DNA of 64,000 bases from Spirosoma radiotolerans (lineage in GTDB: Bacteria; Bacteroidota; Bacteroidia; Cytophagales; Spirosomataceae). The stretch is taken from positions 1,116,001 to 1,180,000 of the forward strand of contig NZ_CP010429.1 of NCBI RefSeq assembly GCF_000974425.1. The letters run 5' to 3'. The notes under the pieces are model-generated. The model worked only from the letters and a program-made list of their open reading frames with translations. It was not told the origin of the DNA and did no database searches. A program made the translations under genes and the position numbers. This document shows, piece by piece, positions 63,169 through 64,000 of the stretch; the first letter of the stretch is position 1, and every line of letters starts with the position of its first letter.

Positions 63169-64000
63169 TTAAACTTTGTAAAAACCCGGTCTGTTAAAGA
63201 CGGTTTTCCAGAAGAATTGGAGGAAAACGCCTACCTGTTTGGCAAACGCCCGTTGGTTTTCCAGACCACCGAACAGGAGTTGCCGATCCCGAATGTTAAC
63301 GGCTAGTTTCCAGACGAATACGACAGGAATCATCAGGATATAATGGAATATAAGCACCAGGTACGCGCTCATTCCATACTGCTTACGTACCCAGAGTAGT
63401 TGCGATACCTGCACCTGTGATTTAAAGCGGTTGATGTGCGTAACCACGTGTTGCTGGTTATCTTCACTACTGCCATATTCCAGATGAATGAACTGGACAT
63501 CACGCAATAGTAGGAGACGTCCCTGTTTTCCCAGTCGATAACCCCACTCAACATCTTCACCGTACATGAAAAAACATTCGTCCATCATGCCTGCTTTGTC
63601 GATGACGGATTGGCGGGTCATCAAAAACGCGCCCGACAGCCATTCTACCTGATTTGGGTCAGCAAAATGGGGATCGGGCATCAACCGGTTCAGCAGTCGC
63701 TCGGCTGCTTCTCCGCCAGGCAGGATATAAAATGCCCGGCGCATCTGCCCAAACGTAGTGTACAGATTGGGGCGCAGTTGCCGATCCGCTTTTAGCTGTA
63801 CCGCACTCACGGCCGCTACATCCGGCTGGTTTTGCAGTACCCTGACAGCGCTGGCCAGCGCATTGTCGACCAGGAGTGTGTCTGAATTGAGTAAAAGAAG
63901 TAAAGGCGCTTGAGCCTGACGAATGCCGAAATTATTGGCTCGGGCAAAGCCCGAATTATAGCCCATCTGAAACCACCGTATGGCTGGATAAACTGTCTGG
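63169..64000 (-). CDS. Family 2 glycosyltransferase (rhamnosyltransferase-like), 5' end outside window
   Basis: About 277 codons are visible and the frame stays open to the right edge; residues VYPAIRWFQ before the internal MGYNSGFARANN are in frame and belong to the same conserved domain, so that methionine is not the start. The GT-A core shows NSGFARANNFGI, LLLLNSDTLLVDNAL (DxD-like), EWLSGAFLMTRQSVIDKAG and MYGEDVEWGYRLGKQG. One or two membrane helices follow near the end (LVLIFHYILMIPVVFVWKL). Such enzymes extend cell-surface polysaccharides with rhamnose or similar sugars. It precedes copy B of the CHU_C genes on the same strand. Confidence 0.9.
   Translation of the reverse strand, partial: QTVYPAIRWFQMGYNSGFARANNFGIRQAQAPLLLLLNSDTLLVDNALASAVRVLQNQPDVAAVSAVQLKADRQLRPNLYTTFGQMRRAFYILPGGEAAERLLNRLMPDPHFADPNQVEWLSGAFLMTRQSVIDKAGMMDECFFMYGEDVEWGYRLGKQGRLLLLRDVQFIHLEYGSSEDNQQHVVTHINRFKSQVQVSQLLWVRKQYGMSAYLVLIFHYILMIPVVFVWKLAVNIRDRQLLFGGLENQRAFAKQVGVFLQFFWKTVFNRPGFYKV

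Overview
The window looks like a chromosome segment from a Bacteroidota organism, most plausibly a Cytophagales member near Spirosoma. That placement is inference. What points to it: three SusC/SusD outer-membrane uptake pairs, gliding-type (CHU_C) C-terminal domains on secreted proteins, Bacteroidota-type promoter boxes (TTTG with TAnnTTTG), frequent TTG/GTG starts, and roughly balanced base composition. I found no tRNA, rRNA, CRISPR array, transposase or phage gene.

Region 1 (1-18044, all minus strand) is a sugar-acid utilisation locus. It has a LacI-type regulator, three enolase-superfamily sugar-acid dehydratases (one close to galactonate dehydratase, one of the mannonate dehydratase/RspA type), two SusC/SusD pairs, a secreted mutarotase-like protein and, cut by the left edge, a PQQ-dependent dehydrogenase with an inserted cytochrome c domain. 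All three dehydratases begin with twin-arginine-type export signals. The locus may therefore take in glycans or sugar acids through SusCD, oxidise aldoses to aldonates with the PQQ enzyme and dehydrate them outside the cytoplasm. A shared palindromic motif centred on TTAAACGATTAA lies before lacI, before the enolase gene at 15654-16895 and before the galactonate dehydratase-like gene, and probably marks the LacI regulon.

Region 2 (18410-29343) holds secreted hydrolases and redox proteins: an M28 peptidase, an alpha/beta hydrolase, a sugar phosphate isomerase-like TIM barrel, a large SGNH/beta-propeller/HEAT/cytochrome c fusion followed by a ThuA protein, a subtilisin and a TauE/SafE permease.

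Region 3 (29439-42780) starts with a third SusC/SusD pair plus a small lipoprotein and no enzyme. It continues with an M20 amidohydrolase, an SDR, an LD-carboxypeptidase, a KirBac potassium channel divergent from a Na+/H+ antiporter, and an overlapping glycosyltransferase/polysaccharide deacetylase pair.

Region 4 (42853-57119) is mostly housekeeping and scavenging. A DUF721 protein is followed by a methionine operon (metY, metX) behind a promoter and a compact SAM riboswitch-like element. Then come two small hydrolases, a lipase, a clan-A glycoside hydrolase, a secreted MTA/SAH nucleosidase next to a purine permease, glucosamine-6-phosphate deaminase, a PhoD-type phosphatase, diaminopimelate decarboxylase and a YebC-family protein.

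Region 5 (57151-64000) has two tandem 2.9-kb genes for secreted FN3/CHU_C proteins that are almost identical over about 2.2 kb but have different N-terminal modules, then a glycosyltransferase cut by the right edge.

Intergenic spaces across the window carry several families of inverted repeats that recur between unrelated genes. They are listed individually below.
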